Shown: in pieces, positions 61,599 through 64,000 of the stretch
Layout: every line of letters begins with the position of its first letter
How positions within the stretch are numbered: the first letter of the stretch is position 1
Notes under the pieces: generated by a model
What the model was told of the DNA's origin: nothing
The model's database searches: none
Seen by the model: only the letters and a program-made list of their open reading frames with translations
Position numbers and translations under genes: made by a program
Origin: Pantoea latae
GTDB taxonomy: Bacteria > Pseudomonadota > Gammaproteobacteria > Enterobacterales > Enterobacteriaceae
Reading direction: 5' to 3'
DNA: 64,000 bases
Assembly (NCBI RefSeq): GCF_002077695.1
Contig: NZ_MWUE01000003.1
Location: 1 to 64,000 of the forward strand

Positions 61599-63065
61599 TT
61601 AGCCTACCAGCGGCTTCGCGGTTTTTTCCACCAGCGCCAGCAGGACTTTAATGTCCTCCAGCGTCACGGTCGGATTGAGCAGCGTCAGCTTCAGGCAGGT
61701 TACGCCGTTGTGCTCGGTCACGCCGACGTTGGCGCGGCCCGATTCAAGCAGCGCGTCGCCGATGCGCTGGTTCAACAGCGCGGTTTCAGCCAGATCGCGG
61801 CAGCCGGTTTCCGGATGGAAGCGGAACAGCACGCTCGCCAGCTGCGGCTTCATCACCAGCTCCAGCAGCGGATGGGCGCTGATATATTTCGCCACCTGCT
61901 GCGCCAGCGTGACGCCATGATCGATGATCGCCGCGTACTGCTTCTGCCCCAGCGCTTCCAGACCCATCCACAGCTTCAGCGCGTCGAAACGGCGCGTGGT
62001 CTGGAGTGATTTAGAGACCAGATTCGGCACGCCCGCCTCTTCGTCAAACTCAGAGTTGAGATAGGCCGCCTGATAGCGCATCAGCTCGTAGTTCGCCGCG
62101 TCTTTCAGCAGGAACGCGCCGCAGCTGATGGTCTGGAAATACTGCTTGTGGAAGTCCAGGGTGACGGAATCCACCAGCTCCAGGCCGTCCAGATAGTCGC
62201 GGTATTTCTCCGACAGCAGCAGCGCGCCGCCCCAGGCCGCGTCGACGTGCACCCAGATATTGTTCTGGGCCGCCAGCGCGGCGATGTCGCGCAGCGGATC
62301 GATCGCGCCGGCGTCGGTGGTGCCTGCGGTGGCGACAATCGCCAGGATCTGTTCGCCGTTGGCTTTCGCCTGGGCGATCTTCTCTGCCAGATCGGTAACG
62401 TCCATACGGGCGTACTGATCGGTCTTCACCTGAGTGACGCACTGGTAGCCGAGGCCGAGCAGCGCCATGTTCTTCTGCACGGAGAAGTGCGCGTGCTCGG
62501 AGCAGAACACCTTCAGCTTACGCAGGTCGCCGACCAGGCCATCCTGCTGCACCGAGTGTCCCTGACGGGCGAAAAAGGCGTCGCGCGCCAGCATCAGGCC
62601 CATCAGGTTGCTCTGGGTGCCGCCGCTGGTGAAAACGCCCGCGTCGCCCGCTTCATAGCCGACCTGGGCGCGCAGCCACTCGATCAGCTTCATCTCGATG
62701 ATGGTGGCCGACGGGCTCTGATCCCAGGAGTCCATGCTCTGGTTGGTGGCGTTAATCAGCACTTCTGCCGCCTGGCTCACCACCAGGCTCGGGCAGTGCA
62801 GGTGCGCCACGCACTGCGGGTGATGCACCGCCAGGCTGTCTTTCAGGAAAAACTCTACCGCGCGCTCGATGGCGGCCTGGTTGCCCAGGCCGGTCGGGTT
62901 GAAGTCCAGCGCAATACGCTCGCGCAGTTCGGCGACGGTTTTGCCCTGATACATTTCAGGCTGCTTAAGCCATTCAACCACGGCTTTGCTGCTCTGCTCG
63001 ATCACCTGCTGATAGGCTTCGATACTCTGCGTCGAACCGGCCAGGATCGGATTTAATTCAGACAT
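61599..63065 (-). CDS. ddc: L-2,4-diaminobutyrate decarboxylase
   Basis: 488-residue PLP enzyme of the group II decarboxylase family, converting L-2,4-diaminobutyrate to 1,3-diaminopropane. The PLP lysine is Lys307 in TLDFHKQYF, the stacking His in CSEHAHFSVQK (His191/193), and the cofactor Asp in HVDAAWGGALL. The gene lies 18 bp after dat on the same strand, the standard dat-ddc pair; with dat it forms diaminopropane from aspartate semialdehyde. The alternative, a siderophore-type use of the diamine, cannot be judged here. Confidence 0.94.
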   Translation of the reverse strand: MSELNPILAGSTQSIEAYQQVIEQSSKAVVEWLKQPEMYQGKTVAELRERIALDFNPTGLGNQAAIERAVEFFLKDSLAVHHPQCVAHLHCPSLVVSQAAEVLINATNQSMDSWDQSPSATIIEMKLIEWLRAQVGYEAGDAGVFTSGGTQSNLMGLMLARDAFFARQGHSVQQDGLVGDLRKLKVFCSEHAHFSVQKNMALLGLGYQCVTQVKTDQYARMDVTDLAEKIAQAKANGEQILAIVATAGTTDAGAIDPLRDIAALAAQNNIWVHVDAAWGGALLLSEKYRDYLDGLELVDSVTLDFHKQYFQTISCGAFLLKDAANYELMRYQAAYLNSEFDEEAGVPNLVSKSLQTTRRFDALKLWMGLEALGQKQYAAIIDHGVTLAQQVAKYISAHPLLELVMKPQLASVLFRFHPETGCRDLAETALLNQRIGDALLESGRANVGVTEHNGVTCLKLTLLNPTVTLEDIKVLLALVEKTAKPLVG

Positions 63066-63083
63066 GATTCAGTTCCGCTCCAC

Positions 63084-64000
63084 TTAAACCGGCTGCACGC
63101 CAGCGGCCAGCAGCGCCTGCTCGAACTTGTCGAGGAACACCTCCAGCTCCTGGTTGGTGATCAGCAGGGAAGGCAGCAGGCGCAGCACGCAGCCGTGACG
63201 GCCGCCGCGCTCGAGGATCAGGCCCGCTTCAAAGCACTTCTTCTGCAGCAGCGCAGAGAGGTCGCCGTCCGCCGGATAGCAGCCGAGCTGATCTTTCGCT
63301 TCGTTCGGCTTGACGATCTCGATGCCGATCATCAGGCCCAGGCCGCGCACGTGACCGATCACCGGGAAGCGCTTCTGCATCTCGGCCAGCTTGCCTTTCA
63401 GCCACTCGCCTTGCTCTGCCACTTTGTCGGCGATGTTTTGCTCTTTCAGGATCTTCAGCGTGGTCAGGCCGGTCGCCATCGCCAGCTGGTTGCCGCGGAA
63501 GGTGCCGGTGTGGTGGCCCGGCGCCCAGGCGTCAAACTGCTTCTTGATGCCCAGAACTGCCAGCGGCAGACCGCCACCGACCGCTTTCGACATCACGATA
63601 ATGTCTGGCTGAATGCCGGCGTGCTCGAAGGCGAAGAATTTGCCGGTGCGCGCGAAGCCCGCCTGCACTTCGTCGATGATCAGCAGGATGCCGTGCTCTT
63701 CAGTCACTTTACGGATGCGCTGCAGCCACTCGGCTGGCGCCGGGTTCACGCCGCCTTCGCCCTGAACCGCTTCGAGGATCACCGCCGCCGGTTTGCGCAC
63801 GCCGCTTTCCACGTCGTTGATCAGGTTTTCGAAGTAGTAGGTCAGCGCTTTCACGCCCGCGTCGCCGCCGATGCCCAGCGGGCAGCGGTAGAGGTGCGGA
63901 TAGGGCATAAACTGCACTTCCGGCATCATGCCGTTGACCGCTTCTTTCGGCGACAGGTTGCCGGTCACGGCGAGCGCGCCGTGGGTCATGCCGTGGTAGC
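63084..64000 (-). CDS. dat: Diaminobutyrate--2-oxoglutarate aminotransferase, 3' part
   Basis: C-terminal 304 or so residues of a class III PLP aminotransferase that makes L-2,4-diaminobutyrate from aspartate semialdehyde and glutamate. The gene runs off the right edge; the frame continues past the internal ATG at 63989 as [14 protein letters not shown], a family motif. The cofactor Asp is in [18 protein letters not shown] and the PLP lysine in [14 protein letters not shown]. It is first in the dat-ddc operon. Confidence 0.94.
   Translation of the reverse strand, partial: YHGMTHGALAVTGNLSPKEAVNGMMPEVQFMPYPHLYRCPLGIGGDAGVKALTYYFENLINDVESGVRKPAAVILEAVQGEGGVNPAPAEWLQRIRKVTEEHGILLIIDEVQAGFARTGKFFAFEHAGIQPDIIVMSKAVGGGLPLAVLGIKKQFDAWAPGHHTGTFRGNQLAMATGLTTLKILKEQNIADKVAEQGEWLKGKLAEMQKRFPVIGHVRGLGLMIGIEIVKPNEAKDQLGCYPADGDLSALLQKKCFEAGLILERGGRHGCVLRLLPSLLITNQELEVFLDKFEQALLAAGVQPV

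Noticed and set aside
1..64000. CRISPR arrays, tRNA or rRNA genes, complete insertion sequences, integrase or att sites
   Set aside because: I looked for regularly spaced repeats, cloverleaf-type sequences, transposase or integrase motifs and flanking tRNA ends and saw none apart from the element at 27.5-28.1 kb.

Overview
The window is a GC-rich, densely coded chromosomal segment of an enterobacterium. The narKGHJI cluster, YebG with a LexA box, an omptin, ProP-like and NanQ-like proteins and the dat-ddc pair are all enterobacterial in character. Something near Pantoea, Mixta or Erwinia (Erwiniaceae) fits best, but that is inference from gene content. No tRNA, rRNA or CRISPR array was seen.

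Layout. 1-2450: end of a sarcosine oxidase operon (soxG, purU) with a GlxA/GbdR-like regulator. 2.8-4.7 kb: a small orphan gene and an MFS transporter. 4.65-21.8 kb: a 17-kb block of two divergent operons. The minus operon encodes a peptide-type ABC importer, a luciferase-like flavin monooxygenase, a fused CMD/peroxidase protein, an M20 amidohydrolase and a VOC protein. The plus operon encodes two flavin monooxygenases, an M20 deacylase, a GNAT acetyltransferase and a polar amino-acid ABC importer with two paralogous binding proteins. The plus operon has the same functional parts as the Bacillus ytm and yxe operons, so it is probably for scavenging sulphur from S-modified cysteines by acetylation, oxidation and deacetylation. 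22.1-23.4 kb: a two-gene pair of a degenerate HAM1-like nucleotide-binding protein and a SIR2 NADase, a likely anti-phage module related to Kongming KomB-KomC. 23.5-26 kb: SOS gene yebG, a 34-residue membrane protein, a secreted amidohydrolase and a cupin. 26.5 kb: an omptin protease. 27.5-28.1 kb: a 600-bp element with terminal inverted repeats and no credible protein; it folds into two domains, each closed by an 11-bp long-range pairing. 28.1-36.7 kb: a ProP-like transporter, an SDR, glutamate dehydrogenase, a RidA remnant, a TonB receptor with an orphan binding protein, and a lipoprotein. 37.1-40.9 kb: a sugar operon (SSS symporter, cytoplasmic sialidase-like propeller, YhcH/NanQ protein, SDR). 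40.9-49.7 kb: an SGNH hydrolase, acyltransferase, CorA-type transporter, TIM-barrel isomerase, YoaK protein, B3/4 protein, a repeat-rich periplasmic protein, and an MFS pump with a TetR repressor. 50.0-58.5 kb: narKGHJI behind a perfect FNR box. 58.7-61.5 kb: a second YoaK protein and an SRPBCC-UbiD pair. 61.6-64.0 kb: ddc and dat (partial), for 1,3-diaminopropane.

The most novel items are the HAM1-SIR2 pair, the structured 600-bp element, the monooxygenase/ABC block and the uncharacterised sugar operon. Starts were moved to the codon with the best ribosome-binding site where the longest open frame was clearly too long.
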